From: Candidatus Galligastranaerophilus gallistercoris
Lineage (GTDB): Bacteria; Cyanobacteriota; Vampirovibrionia; Gastranaerophilales; Gastranaerophilaceae
Direction: 5' to 3'
Assembly: GCA_018710795.1 (NCBI GenBank)
Contig: DVJH01000092.1
Span: 1-17,130 of the forward strand
DNA length: 17,130 nt
The notes beneath the pieces are model-generated. The model worked only from the letters and a program-made list of their open reading frames with translations, did not search any database and had not been told where the DNA came from. The stretch's first letter is position 1. The number at the start of each line of letters is the position of its first letter. Position numbers and translations under genes: made by a program. Below, in pieces: positions 1 to 8,346 of this stretch.

Positions 1-1307
1 CAGATTTGGATGCAAAAATTGAAGAAAACAATGCTTCAATTCAAACAACCGCAGCCGAACTTCAACAGGCAAACGTTCAAGCTTCCGCAGCTAAACAAAA
101 TTATGAAAAAGCATTAACCGAATACGCTGCAGCTCAAGCCGAGCTTGCGGAGCTTCAAAATTCAAATATCATCTCAAAACTTTTAAATTCGGGCAAAATT
201 AAAGATCTTGAAGCGCAGGTTCAAACCTTAAAAGAAAAAGCCGAAAAGGCCGAAAAATTATATGAAAAAGCTGTTGAAAACCAGAAGGAAAAAAACGAAG
301 AATTGACGGCTTTAAGAGAAGAAAAAGCAGATTTGACATCTGAAAGCGAAGAATTATCAAGCAATATCGATAAACTTAACGCTCAATATGAAGAACTTTC
401 AAACGAGCAGGTTGACGCAAATAACGAAGCTATAGAAGAAAACACCGAAACTGAAGACAATCAAACGCCAGAGGCAAACGGTACCGATTTAATAGAATCT
501 GCAGATGAAACCAAAAAAGGCCAGGCTGCCGATGAAATGAATACGGGTTATAATTCCGATTCTTCAAATTCAACAAATTATACCGATGATAGTTTAGATA
601 ACCTGCAAAGCAGTGCCGATCAATCAATAAATGAATTTAAAGACAGACCTTCAATAAAAGATTACGAAAACGTAAGCGGCAGAGAAGAAGCGGCAGCTCA
701 ATATTACCGTGATTTCGGCGTATTTATAAGCCCTGAAGAAATTTCAAAAATCGGTTTAACTTCGCTCGGTATATCTGACCATATGACAAAAATGGTTGAA
801 TCAAAAATGTATTCGACCGTATTTACAAAATCTTCCTCAATGGCCGTATCTGACGGTGCAACAAGCGAAGAACACAGCGAAGCGCAATCTGCATTTACGG
901 AAGCTTGTCTTGATATATCGGATTTAATTAACGGTTCCGATGTTGAATTCTTTAACATTACCGATGAATCCAACTATGAACTTGCAATGAATCTGATGGA
1001 CAGAATCTCGGGCGGTGAATATATCAAAACGAGCACGCTTGAACAGCAAACTTCAATAGTTAAAAATATTCAGGTTTCATCATCAACAGAACCCGCATAC
1101 GAACCTAATGACAATAAATATGAAGAATATTCCGAAGCGATTTTGGATGAATTAAAAAATCCTTTTGAAGCTGAAATTTCGGATGAAGAATTCCAATCAA
1201 TCGAAAATGAATATGATTCGCTTGCCGTTGTTGATATGGAATCGGCTTACAAATTCTTAATCGAACAGGCAAATAAATACAATATTGATAAAGCAATTGC
1301 AGCTTAA
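1..1307 (+). CDS. Hypothetical coiled-coil protein, 5'-partial, paralogue of the next gene
   Basis: I do not recognise a family. The reading frame is open to the left edge (GAT at 3-5, TTG at 6-8 in frame), so the true start lies outside and the first ATG-like start inside the window should not be trusted. Residues are numbered from the TTG at 6. Residues 1-135 are a Glu/Lys/Ala/Gln-rich heptad-like coiled coil. Residues 136-215 are acidic and Ser/Asn/Thr-rich, probably disordered. Residues 240-433 form a C-terminal domain shared with the product of 1518-3197: a VEF..(I/L)TD.SNYE block near 312-324, DR..(G)GEYI near 332-340, IQVS near 355, and a final AYK.LIE.A.KY.I segment. No membrane segment is visible. 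The gene ends in TAA just before a strong terminator. A structural or cell-envelope role would fit, but this is only inference. Confidence 0.85.
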   Translation, partial: DLDAKIEENNASIQTTAAELQQANVQASAAKQNYEKALTEYAAAQAELAELQNSNIISKLLNSGKIKDLEAQVQTLKEKAEKAEKLYEKAVENQKEKNEELTALREEKADLTSESEELSSNIDKLNAQYEELSNEQVDANNEAIEENTETEDNQTPEANGTDLIESADETKKGQAADEMNTGYNSDSSNSTNYTDDSLDNLQSSADQSINEFKDRPSIKDYENVSGREEAAAQYYRDFGVFISPEEISKIGLTSLGISDHMTKMVESKMYSTVFTKSSSMAVSDGATSEEHSEAQSAFTEACLDISDLINGSDVEFFNITDESNYELAMNLMDRISGGEYIKTSTLEQQTSIVKNIQVSSSTEPAYEPNDNKYEEYSEAILDELKNPFEAEISDEEFQSIENEYDSLAVVDMESAYKFLIEQANKYNIDKAIAA

Positions 1308-1330
1308 TTTTAATTTATAATAATATATGG

Positions 1331-1367
1331 ATGCCGCTTTAATATAAAGCGGCATTTTCTTTTTTTG
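1331..1367 (+). terminator. Intrinsic terminator of the first paralogue
   Basis: Perfect 11-bp inverted repeat ATGCCGCTTTA (1331-1341) / TAAAGCGGCAT (1345-1355) with a 3-nt loop, followed by a T-rich run to 1367. It lies 23 nt after the stop codon of the upstream gene and separates it from the next, so the two paralogues are probably transcribed separately. Confidence 0.9.
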
Positions 1368-1420
1368 TAAATTTTTAAACCCTTATACTTTATGTATTTC
1401 AGCCCGTTTGTAAATTAATA

Positions 1421-1437
1421 TGTAAAGAATTGTAACA
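1421..1437. promoter_or_regulatory. Shared operator-like element, copy 1
   Basis: TGTAAAGAATTGTAACA lies 80 nt before the start codon of the second paralogue. It matches 15 of 17 positions with TGTAAACAATTGTTACA at 14424-14440, which sits 70 nt before another unknown gene. The flanking two bases on each side (TA and AA) also match. The core has dyad character (TGTAA...TTACA in copy 2). It could be a transcription factor site; the factor is unknown. Confidence 0.45.
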
Positions 1438-1483
1438 AAATTACTTTATATTGAAATTATGTAATTTATATATACTTTATATA

Positions 1484-1497
1484 TTTGTAGTTACAAA
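1484..1497. repeat. Short palindrome in the leader of the second paralogue
   Basis: TTTGTA (1484-1489), GT, TACAAA (1492-1497): perfect 6-bp arms with a 2-nt spacer, 20 nt before the start codon and just upstream of the GGTAGG-like ribosome binding site. Its arms resemble those of the 17-bp element at 1421-1437, so it may be a second half-site for the same regulator. In AT-rich DNA it may also be chance. I see no convincing -35/-10 pair elsewhere in 1368-1517. Confidence 0.3.
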
Positions 1498-1517
1498 AAA
1501 GTAGTGGTAGGCAAAAA

Positions 1518-3197
1518 ATGTCAGCAGAATTAAATTTAAATGTTTTATCAACCGCTCAAGCCTATGCAGGCAGTGCTAATTCTGCGCTCAGCGCTTCACA
1601 GGAACTTGTAGGCGCTACAAACGGAGAACAAGGAAACGACCTGTTGTTTGCCGCTAATGACGACCAATCGGGTGCAAGCCAAGCAGTAAGCACTGCAACA
1701 GACATTGAAGCAAGAGGTTCGGAAGCTTCTGCAAAAAAATCGGAAAACGAAGCTGAACAAAACGAATCAAAATCAATTATTGACGATGTCGTAAACACTT
1801 TAACCGGTGTTAAAGATACATTACTCGGCGTTGTCGGCGAAATTGCTTCCGTTGTTACCTCAATCGGACAAAAAGAATCCGAAAAAGGTGCAATCGACGG
1901 ACAAATCGGTGCATTATCCGGTGATGATTCCGATGAAGCACAATCTCAAAGAGCTGAGCTTCAACAGCAATCCGATGCCATTCAAGCTGAAATCGATAAA
2001 GAAAATCAGGCAAAAGCTGAACTTGAAACCGAACAAAACGATCTTGAAGCTGAAGAAGCAAAATTAACAACTCAAAAAACAAATGAAGAAAATAAATTGA
2101 CAGGTCTTGAAACCGAAGGTGCTGAAATCGACGGTGAAATCGCAGACATTCAGGCAGAAGGCGATTCCGAAGCATCAGCTAACCAGGGCGGCGAACAAGA
2201 CGCAAACCAAACGGAACAGGAAGCTCAAGCTGAATTGGCTCAGGCTGAAACCGAAGAAGCTCCCGCAGCAGATGCGGCACACGGCGAAGAATTATCTCAA
2301 TCGGTTCCCGTTGAAGAACCCGCTCCCGCTGCTCCGGCTCCTGCCGAAGAAGAACCGGTCAACCTTTCAAATACGGTTCAAAATATGGAAGAATCAACCC
2401 CTGCGGTTCAAGAACCCGCTCCCGCTCCCGTTCAGGAACAGCAACCGGTTGTTCAGGAAACTCCGGTTGAAAACACCGATAAAGGACACAAAGACGAACA
2501 TTCAATTGAAGCTGTCAGAGAAAGAATTGAAAATAACGAAGTAACGGATGATTTAATGGCTGATGTTATTATCAACGATTACTTTATGGGCGAATCGCTT
2601 GAAATGCCCGCAGCTGAAATCTTAGGCTTAGAAGCTGAAGATGCAATCGATAAAGTTGCCAAATCATTTGAAGCTAAAACATATTCAAACACTGTATATA
2701 CTTCAAACGTATCCGAAAATACGGATACCGCTTCATTTGATGAAAACCAGGAAGCAATTTCAAACTTACACATCGCATTTGCGGAAGCTTCGGACAAAGT
2801 TAACGCTGACGGTGTTGAATTCTTAAGCTTAACCGATAAATCAAACTACGAAAATGTTTCTAAAGTTGTTGACAGATTAAATGACGGTGAATATATATTA
2901 ACAAGAGAAATCGAAAAAACAACTCAAACCGCTGAATCAATTCAGGTTTCCGCCGTTGAAACAAAAGACACCGAAGATCAGGCAAGCAAAGTTAAAGGTG
3001 AAGACCTTTTAAAACAGCTTCAAGGCGAAATCATTGAAGATGAAGAAGCTCCCGAAGACAAAAACGATGACGTTTTAACTCAAAAAGAATATGACGATAT
3101 GGAAAACTTCTTTAACGATACGGACGATATCGCAGCTGCTTACAAACAATTAATCGAAGACGCTCAAAAATACGGTATTTTTGCAACGGCAGCATAA
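1518..3197 (+). CDS. Hypothetical acidic coiled-coil protein, paralogue of the upstream gene
   Basis: 559 residues, no recognised family. Layout: Ala/Ser/Asn-rich N-terminus (1-60) with no signal peptide; a hydrophobic/amphipathic stretch at 86-117 (VVNTLTGVKDTLLGVVGEIA and onward) that could pack as a helix or touch a membrane; a Glu/Gln/Lys coiled coil at about 118-215; a disordered linker at 216-325 with Pro-Ala-Glu runs such as EEPAPAAPAPAEEEP; and a C-terminal domain at about 340-559. The C-terminal domain is homologous to that of the upstream gene: at 431-460 against its 311-340, 15 of 30 positions are identical without gaps, and both proteins end in AYK.LIE.A.KY.I. The start ATG follows GGTAGG at a plausible spacing, and upstream there is a terminator and a putative operator. 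The design (oligomerising rod, flexible linker, conserved end domain) suggests a scaffold or surface protein, but the function is unknown. Confidence 0.88.
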   Translation: MSAELNLNVLSTAQAYAGSANSALSASQELVGATNGEQGNDLLFAANDDQSGASQAVSTATDIEARGSEASAKKSENEAEQNESKSIIDDVVNTLTGVKDTLLGVVGEIASVVTSIGQKESEKGAIDGQIGALSGDDSDEAQSQRAELQQQSDAIQAEIDKENQAKAELETEQNDLEAEEAKLTTQKTNEENKLTGLETEGAEIDGEIADIQAEGDSEASANQGGEQDANQTEQEAQAELAQAETEEAPAADAAHGEELSQSVPVEEPAPAAPAPAEEEPVNLSNTVQNMEESTPAVQEPAPAPVQEQQPVVQETPVENTDKGHKDEHSIEAVRERIENNEVTDDLMADVIINDYFMGESLEMPAAEILGLEAEDAIDKVAKSFEAKTYSNTVYTSNVSENTDTASFDENQEAISNLHIAFAEASDKVNADGVEFLSLTDKSNYENVSKVVDRLNDGEYILTREIEKTTQTAESIQVSAVETKDTEDQASKVKGEDLLKQLQGEIIEDEEAPEDKNDDVLTQKEYDDMENFFNDTDDIAAAYKQLIEDAQKYGIFATAA

Positions 3198-3230
3198 TCA
3201 AAGGAACCAATCGGTTATTATATATACAAT

Positions 3231-3259
3231 AACAGCCCCTGACGAAGGGGCTGTTTTTT
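3231..3259 (+). terminator. Intrinsic terminator of the second paralogue
   Basis: AACAGCCCCT (3231-3240) / AGGGGCTGTT (3246-3255) with a GACGA loop, running into TTTTTT at 3254-3259. It lies 33 nt after the stop codon. Confidence 0.92.
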
Positions 3260-3337
3260 AATATTTCTTTATAAAAACTAAACCCTGTGTCAATTTTCTT
3301 TTCTTTTCGTTTTTGTATTTATGCTTTTTAATTTTTT

Positions 3338-3343
3338 AAGGAA
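3338..3343 (+). promoter_or_regulatory. Ribosome binding site fixing the start at 3352
   Basis: AAGGAA, 8 nt before ATG 3352. It supports this ATG as the start of the modular helix-turn-helix protein. The preceding 3260-3337 is T-rich and I cannot assign a clear promoter in it. Confidence 0.6.
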
Positions 3344-3351
3344 CGGCATTA

Positions 3352-5061
3352 ATGCAAATATCATCAATAGGAAACATCTTTATAAATAAAACCCTTCCCG
3401 CCAAAAATTATGCTTCAGCCCCTTTAACATTCAGGGGTAATCCGGCAGGCGACAGTTTTGAAAAATCTTCCTCTTCAAATGAAGGTACATTAAGTCAAAT
3501 AAAAAAAGATATTGTTGCTCAAGAGAGGTTAATTGAAAAATTATCGCAGGATAAGGCAGAAAAACGCACTTTATATAATGAAGCATACAGAGTTTATTCA
3601 GATGCAATCGACAGAGTATCCGCCATGCGCCGCGGCGAAATTCCTTCCGATTCCGATGATATAGCTGAAGCACACAAGTTGGCAAGCAAAAAAGGAAGCG
3701 AATTTGATAAATCAAGAAAAGAATTTAATAAATCAAACCGTCAATATGATTCTGCAATCAAAAGATTAAATGAATTGAACGCTTATTTTGAAGCATATAA
3801 AAAAGATTCATCTACGGCATTTTTATTTAACCCCGACGTACCGATATCAAAAAGAAGAGAACTTGCTATAAAAAATCAAATTTATACCCTAAAAGAGCTC
3901 CCCGATACTCTGGGCGTTGCAAAAAGCACCGTTGACGGCTGGTGCCGCTCGGGTGCGGTTGATATTTTAGAGCTCGGTGAAAAATCGGACGATAAATTTA
4001 TTCCCGTAAAATCTAAAGCTAATGCGGAATTTTTTGATACCCTTATTTCAAGAAAAAATGATTTTTATACCCCCGAACGCCTGATAAATGAATATAATGT
4101 CCCTGAAGGACGTTTAAAATCTCAAATCGAAAAAGGCGAATTGCGCTCATACGGTTATGCTGGCGCCCTGCCTTCAGGTATCGGATATTTAAGCGCACTC
4201 ATTGATACAAAAGATGAATTAAACGTTAAAAAGCTTGAAGAATACGATAAATTGTATCCGAAAGCTTCTTTGTATCTCCGCTCCGATAAAGTCCCTGCCA
4301 ATTTGCTTCAAAAAACAGGGTTTGCAAATGTTAATACCGTTAAAAGATTAATCGCCGAAGGACATATTAAAGGCAATATTGAGCGCATTGAAACAAAAGA
4401 CGGAACAAAAACAAGAACCACGGTTGATATTACTTCAAACGATACAAAAAACGCCCTTTTCTATCTTAGAGCAAATAACCCCGACACAATCTCCGATTCC
4501 GCATTAATTCGCAGCTCTTCCGCAACAAGAGCCGTTGTTGATGAAGCGATATTAAACGGCGAACTTGAAATTGTCCCCGAATATTTATTTGTTGAAGATT
4601 TTTCAAAAAGGTTTTTTGACAGACGCATTCCGAAAAATGCCGAATTTATCGATAAACTTTTATTTGAAGCTAAAATCAAAGAAGAATTACAGCCAAAAAA
4701 AGCAGCCTCAAGAAAAAAAGACAGAGATTATTCGGGCGTAAATAAATATCAATCTTTAAGAATGGCTCTTGCCTGGAATTATTGCCCCAAAACAAGGCAG
4801 GTTGCATCAAATTTGGCACAAGATGACCAATATTTACGCATTTTGCTTGAAAAAGACAATAACGGAGAAGAATTAACGACAAAAGAACAGATAAAAGTTA
4901 ATTCCTACAGAAAACAAATGTGGCAGCAGGCAGGTTCTGATGAATTTAAGGCCGCACTTTTAAGGGCAAACGAAATTTTGACGGCATATTTTGAATCGGG
5001 CATTGATTCTGTTAATGATGACAGCGCAAAAGAAATTTTAAAAAATTATGAAGGCGTTTAA
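3352..5061 (+). CDS. Hypothetical protein with N-terminal coiled coil and four HTH-like modules
   Basis: 569 residues; not a named family to me. Residues 1-45 are a low-complexity leader with a Phe-Arg-Gly at 27-29. Residues 46-150 are strongly helical and charged, a probable coiled coil. From 178 to 443 I see four related units, each beginning with a MerR/excisionase-like helix-turn-helix: YTLKELPDTLGVAKSTVDGW (178-197), YTPERLINEYNVPEGRLKSQ (239-258), VPANLLQKTGFANVNTVKRL (314-333) and ISDSALIRSSSATRAVVDEA (380-399). Each is followed by a Gly-containing turn (SGAV, KGEL, EGHI, NGEL), a strand region and a further helix. Units 1 and 4 share NAEFFDTL / NAEFIDKL there. The C-terminus (450-569) is basic, then helical. 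A DNA-binding or adaptor role is inferred from the fold-like pattern only; some units look degenerate. An AAGGAA ribosome binding site supports the start. It is convergent with carB. Confidence 0.87.
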   Translation: MQISSIGNIFINKTLPAKNYASAPLTFRGNPAGDSFEKSSSSNEGTLSQIKKDIVAQERLIEKLSQDKAEKRTLYNEAYRVYSDAIDRVSAMRRGEIPSDSDDIAEAHKLASKKGSEFDKSRKEFNKSNRQYDSAIKRLNELNAYFEAYKKDSSTAFLFNPDVPISKRRELAIKNQIYTLKELPDTLGVAKSTVDGWCRSGAVDILELGEKSDDKFIPVKSKANAEFFDTLISRKNDFYTPERLINEYNVPEGRLKSQIEKGELRSYGYAGALPSGIGYLSALIDTKDELNVKKLEEYDKLYPKASLYLRSDKVPANLLQKTGFANVNTVKRLIAEGHIKGNIERIETKDGTKTRTTVDITSNDTKNALFYLRANNPDTISDSALIRSSSATRAVVDEAILNGELEIVPEYLFVEDFSKRFFDRRIPKNAEFIDKLLFEAKIKEELQPKKAASRKKDRDYSGVNKYQSLRMALAWNYCPKTRQVASNLAQDDQYLRILLEKDNNGEELTTKEQIKVNSYRKQMWQQAGSDEFKAALLRANEILTAYFESGIDSVNDDSAKEILKNYEGV

Positions 5062-5080
5062 ACTATTTTAAACGCCTTTT
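5051..5080. terminator. Bidirectional terminator between convergent genes
   Basis: Perfect 11-bp inverted repeat AAGGCGTTTAA (5051-5061) / TTAAACGCCTT (5068-5078) with a 6-nt loop. It is flanked by Ts on one side and As on the other, so it can stop transcription from both directions. The stem includes the stop codon of the + strand gene and lies 4 nt beyond the carB stop codon. Confidence 0.88.
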
Positions 5081-5084
5081 ATCG

Positions 5085-8000
5085 TTATTTTTTCATCAGA
5101 AAATCGAAGAAATGTTTCTTTCTGTAATTTGAGATTGTATCCGTTGTGAGCCTTGTTTTTTTATCGTAAGTTTTAACCGCGCTTAAATACGCTCTTGCGG
5201 TATCTATGCTTGTAAAGCAGGGTATGCAATACATCTCTGCTATCGTTCTTATCTGGAACCCGGAGGTTTGCGAATTTTTACCCAGTGTCGGTGTATTTAA
5301 TACAAAACTCAGCCTTCCTTCTTTCATACGTTTTTGAAGTTTATCTATCATAAACTTTTCAATCATTTTGGAAGGTATGCCGTTTTTTTCCAAAAATTTG
5401 TGCGTTCCCCAGGTTGCCATAATGAAATAGCCCTGATTGAACATTTTTCTTACAATCTTGAGCGCGGGCTTTTTGTAATGGTCGTTTAGCGAAACAAGCA
5501 CCCTTTGTTTTCTTTGTCCGAATTTATAACCGCCTGCAATAAACGCTTTTAAAAGCGCCCTTTTATAGTTTGTATCAACCCCTAAAACCTCACCCGTTGA
5601 TTTCATCTCCGGTGCAAGCGCAGGATCAATTCTGTTTAATTTTTGGAAGCTGAAAACGGGCATTTTAACGCATACAAGATTTGACTTTTTATATAACCCG
5701 ACGCCAAATCCTTGCGACTTTAAGCTTTTGCCCAAAATTACGTTGACCGCAATTTTTGCCATCGGAATACCCGTTACTTTTGACATAATGGGAACGGTTC
5801 TTGAGGCTCTCGGGTTAACTTCTATAACGTATACGACATCATCTTTTATAATGAATTGTATATTCATAAGCCCTATAATATTTGTTTTCTTGGCTATTTG
5901 TTTTGCATAATGCACAAGTGTTTTTTCGTGTTTTTTTGCTATGTTTTGAGCCGGATATATGCTCATTGAATCTCCCGAATGTACGCCCGCACGCTCAATA
6001 TGTTCGCAAATACCGGGGATTAAAACGTCTTTTCCGTCCGATATTGCATCAAGCTCAACTTCCTGCCCTTCTATATATTGGTCAATTAATACGGGGTGCT
6101 CCGATGAAAACTTAAACGCTTCATTAATATAAGTTAAAAGTTCATCATCGTTATATACAACCTGCATTCCTCTTCCGCCTATAACATAAGACGGGCGGAC
6201 CAAAACGGGGTACCCCAATTCTTTTGTGGCATCAAGCGCTTCTTGGGAGCTTTTAACCCCTTTACCTTTGGGCTGCGGGATTTTTAATTCTCTTAAAAGC
6301 TTTTCGAAAACTTTTCTGTCCTCAACGGCATTTATGCTCTCTAAGCTCGTACCTAAAATTTTAACCCCTCTTTCATTTAATTTTGAAGCAAGGTTAATTG
6401 CCGTCTGTCCGCCGAATTGAACCATAACCCCGAGCGGCTTTTCTTTTTTTATTACGTTCATAACGTTTTCAATGTTCATCGGCTCAAAATATAATCTGTC
6501 TGCGATGTCAAAATCGGTTGAAAGTGTTTCGGGGTTTGAATTTATCATAATGGATTCATAATTATTGTCGGCAATTGCCCAGGATGCATGCACCGAGCAA
6601 TAATCAAATTCAATTCCCTGTCCTATTCTGATGGGTCCCGATCCTAAAACGACAATGTTTCCTTTTTTCTTTTTATTTTTATCTTTTTGTCTTTCTTTGA
6701 TTTTTTCAAGCTCACATTCTTCATTGTAGGTTGAATAAAAATAAGGCGTCATTGCCGCAAACTCGGCAGCGCATGTGTCTACTATTCTAAAAGAAGCTTC
6801 GACATTGAATTTTTCAAATTCTTTTTCATTGATTCCCGTTATTTTTGAAATTTCCGAATCCAAAAATCCTTCTTCTTTTGCTTTTAAATATAGTTCCCTA
6901 TCCAGAGGTTTTTCTTTTAAGCTGTTGCCGAATTCAATAATTTCTTTTATTTTTGATATAAACCAAAAATCTATTTTTGTAATTTCTGAAATTTTATGAG
7001 GGTCAACTCCTCTTTTAATTGCTTCGGATACTCTGAATATTCTTCTGTCATCCTGGATTGATAATGTTTCGATTAATTCATCCAATCCCGTTTGTTCAAA
7101 TTCTTCTCTTAAAGTGAGCCCCGGGTTTTTTTCTTCCAATGAAGCTATAGCTTTTTTAAAGGCGCTGTTAAAGGTTCTTCCGATTGCCATAATCTCGCCC
7201 GTTGCTTTCATTTTTGTGCCTAAAATTCTATCCCCCGTTGCAAATTTATCAAACGGCCATTTTGGAATTTTTATTACTACGTAATCAAGGCTCGGTTCAA
7301 ATGCCGCAACGGTTTTTTTGGTGATTGCATTTTGAATTTCGTGGAGCTTGTATCCTATTGCAATTTTTGTCGTTACCTTTGCGATAGGATACCCCGTTGC
7401 CTTGCTTGCAAGGGCGGACGAGCGGGAAACCCTCGGGTTAACTTCAATAACGTAATATTGATTTGATTTTGTATCAAGCGCAAATTGCACATTGCAGCCG
7501 CCTTCAATTTTTAAGGCTCTTATAATTTTTATGGCAGATGTTCTTAGCATTTGATATTCATTGTTTGTTAATGTCTGGCTCGGTGCCACAACGTATGAAT
7601 CGCCCGTGTGAATTCCAATCGGGTCAATATTTTCCATATTGCAGACCGTAATGCAGGTATCGTTTGAATCTCTCATAACTTCGTATTCGACTTCTTTAAA
7701 GCCCGCTATGCTTTTTTCGACAAGAATTTGATTAATTGGCGATTGCTGCAATCCCGTTGTTACATATTGGTCATATTCTTCTTCATTTTTGGCTATGCCG
7801 CCGCCCGAGCCCCCTAATGTAAAAGCGGGGCGGATAATAATGGGAAAGCCTATTCTGTCCGCAAATTTTTTGGCGTCTTCATGGGTGGATACTATCTCTG
7901 ATTCAGGGACCGGTTCATTGATTTCTTTCATTAAATTTTTAAATAATTCTCTGTCTTCTGCCTTATTGATTGAATCAATGTTTGTGCCGAGCAATTTTAA

Positions 8001-8336
8001 ATTGTATTTATCCAAAATTCCTTTTTTATGCAATTCCATTGCAAGGTTTAGCCCCGTTTGCCCGCCCAATGAAGCAATTAAACCGTCGGGGCGTTCTTTT
8101 TGGATAATATCTTCAAGCATATTAACATCTAATGGTTCAATATAGACTTTATCCGCAACGTTTTCATCGGTCATAATGGTTGCAGGATTTGAATTTACAA
8201 GGACAATTTTTATCCCTTCTTCTTTTAGTGCTCTGCATGCCTGAACTCCCGCATAATCAAATTCGGCTGCCTGCCCGATTACAATCGGGCCCGAACCTAT
8301 CACCATAACTTTTTTGAGTTTATTATCTTTTCCCAT
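5085..8336 (-). CDS. carB: Carbamoyl-phosphate synthase large subunit
   Basis: Makes carbamoyl phosphate from bicarbonate, two ATP and ammonia channelled from CarA, the first committed step to UMP (and arginine). 1083 residues, the normal full length. Two homologous ATP-grasp halves are plain: the first starts at VIGSGPIVIGQAAEFDYAG (12-30), the second at VVLGSGPIRIGQGIEFDYC (562-580). Each has a GGQT motif and an E-V-N-P-R metal/ATP site (EVNPRVSRSS near 298 in the first, EVNPRASRTV in the second). A lysine-rich linker at 545-559 joins the halves. The C-terminal about 150 residues form the MGS-like allosteric domain (FIMATWGTHKFLEKNG, VLNTPT), where UMP or ornithine typically act in this family. 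It is the last gene of the operon. An AAGGA site 8 nt before the ATG overlaps the carA stop codon. Confidence 0.98.
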   Translation of the reverse strand: MGKDNKLKKVMVIGSGPIVIGQAAEFDYAGVQACRALKEEGIKIVLVNSNPATIMTDENVADKVYIEPLDVNMLEDIIQKERPDGLIASLGGQTGLNLAMELHKKGILDKYNLKLLGTNIDSINKAEDRELFKNLMKEINEPVPESEIVSTHEDAKKFADRIGFPIIIRPAFTLGGSGGGIAKNEEEYDQYVTTGLQQSPINQILVEKSIAGFKEVEYEVMRDSNDTCITVCNMENIDPIGIHTGDSYVVAPSQTLTNNEYQMLRTSAIKIIRALKIEGGCNVQFALDTKSNQYYVIEVNPRVSRSSALASKATGYPIAKVTTKIAIGYKLHEIQNAITKKTVAAFEPSLDYVVIKIPKWPFDKFATGDRILGTKMKATGEIMAIGRTFNSAFKKAIASLEEKNPGLTLREEFEQTGLDELIETLSIQDDRRIFRVSEAIKRGVDPHKISEITKIDFWFISKIKEIIEFGNSLKEKPLDRELYLKAKEEGFLDSEISKITGINEKEFEKFNVEASFRIVDTCAAEFAAMTPYFYSTYNEECELEKIKERQKDKNKKKKGNIVVLGSGPIRIGQGIEFDYCSVHASWAIADNNYESIMINSNPETLSTDFDIADRLYFEPMNIENVMNVIKKEKPLGVMVQFGGQTAINLASKLNERGVKILGTSLESINAVEDRKVFEKLLRELKIPQPKGKGVKSSQEALDATKELGYPVLVRPSYVIGGRGMQVVYNDDELLTYINEAFKFSSEHPVLIDQYIEGQEVELDAISDGKDVLIPGICEHIERAGVHSGDSMSIYPAQNIAKKHEKTLVHYAKQIAKKTNIIGLMNIQFIIKDDVVYVIEVNPRASRTVPIMSKVTGIPMAKIAVNVILGKSLKSQGFGVGLYKKSNLVCVKMPVFSFQKLNRIDPALAPEMKSTGEVLGVDTNYKRALLKAFIAGGYKFGQRKQRVLVSLNDHYKKPALKIVRKMFNQGYFIMATWGTHKFLEKNGIPSKMIEKFMIDKLQKRMKEGRLSFVLNTPTLGKNSQTSGFQIRTIAEMYCIPCFTSIDTARAYLSAVKTYDKKTRLTTDTISNYRKKHFFDFLMKK

Positions 8337-8346
8337 TTTTCAATCC

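Noticed and set aside
6..8. TTG at position 6 as the real start of the first gene
   Set aside because: The frame is open upstream to the window edge (GAT at 3-5) and there is no room for a ribosome binding site, so the gene is simply cut.
1855..2544. Long overlapping reading frames on both strands inside the second paralogue (for example 1855-2175 minus, 2107-2544 plus)
   Set aside because: They are low-complexity shadows produced by the biased Glu/Gln/Ala codons of the real gene, without ribosome sites or domain content.
7789..8145. A 118-codon + strand frame within carB
   Set aside because: It is antisense to a clearly conserved enzyme and has no recognisable product; it is a compositional shadow.
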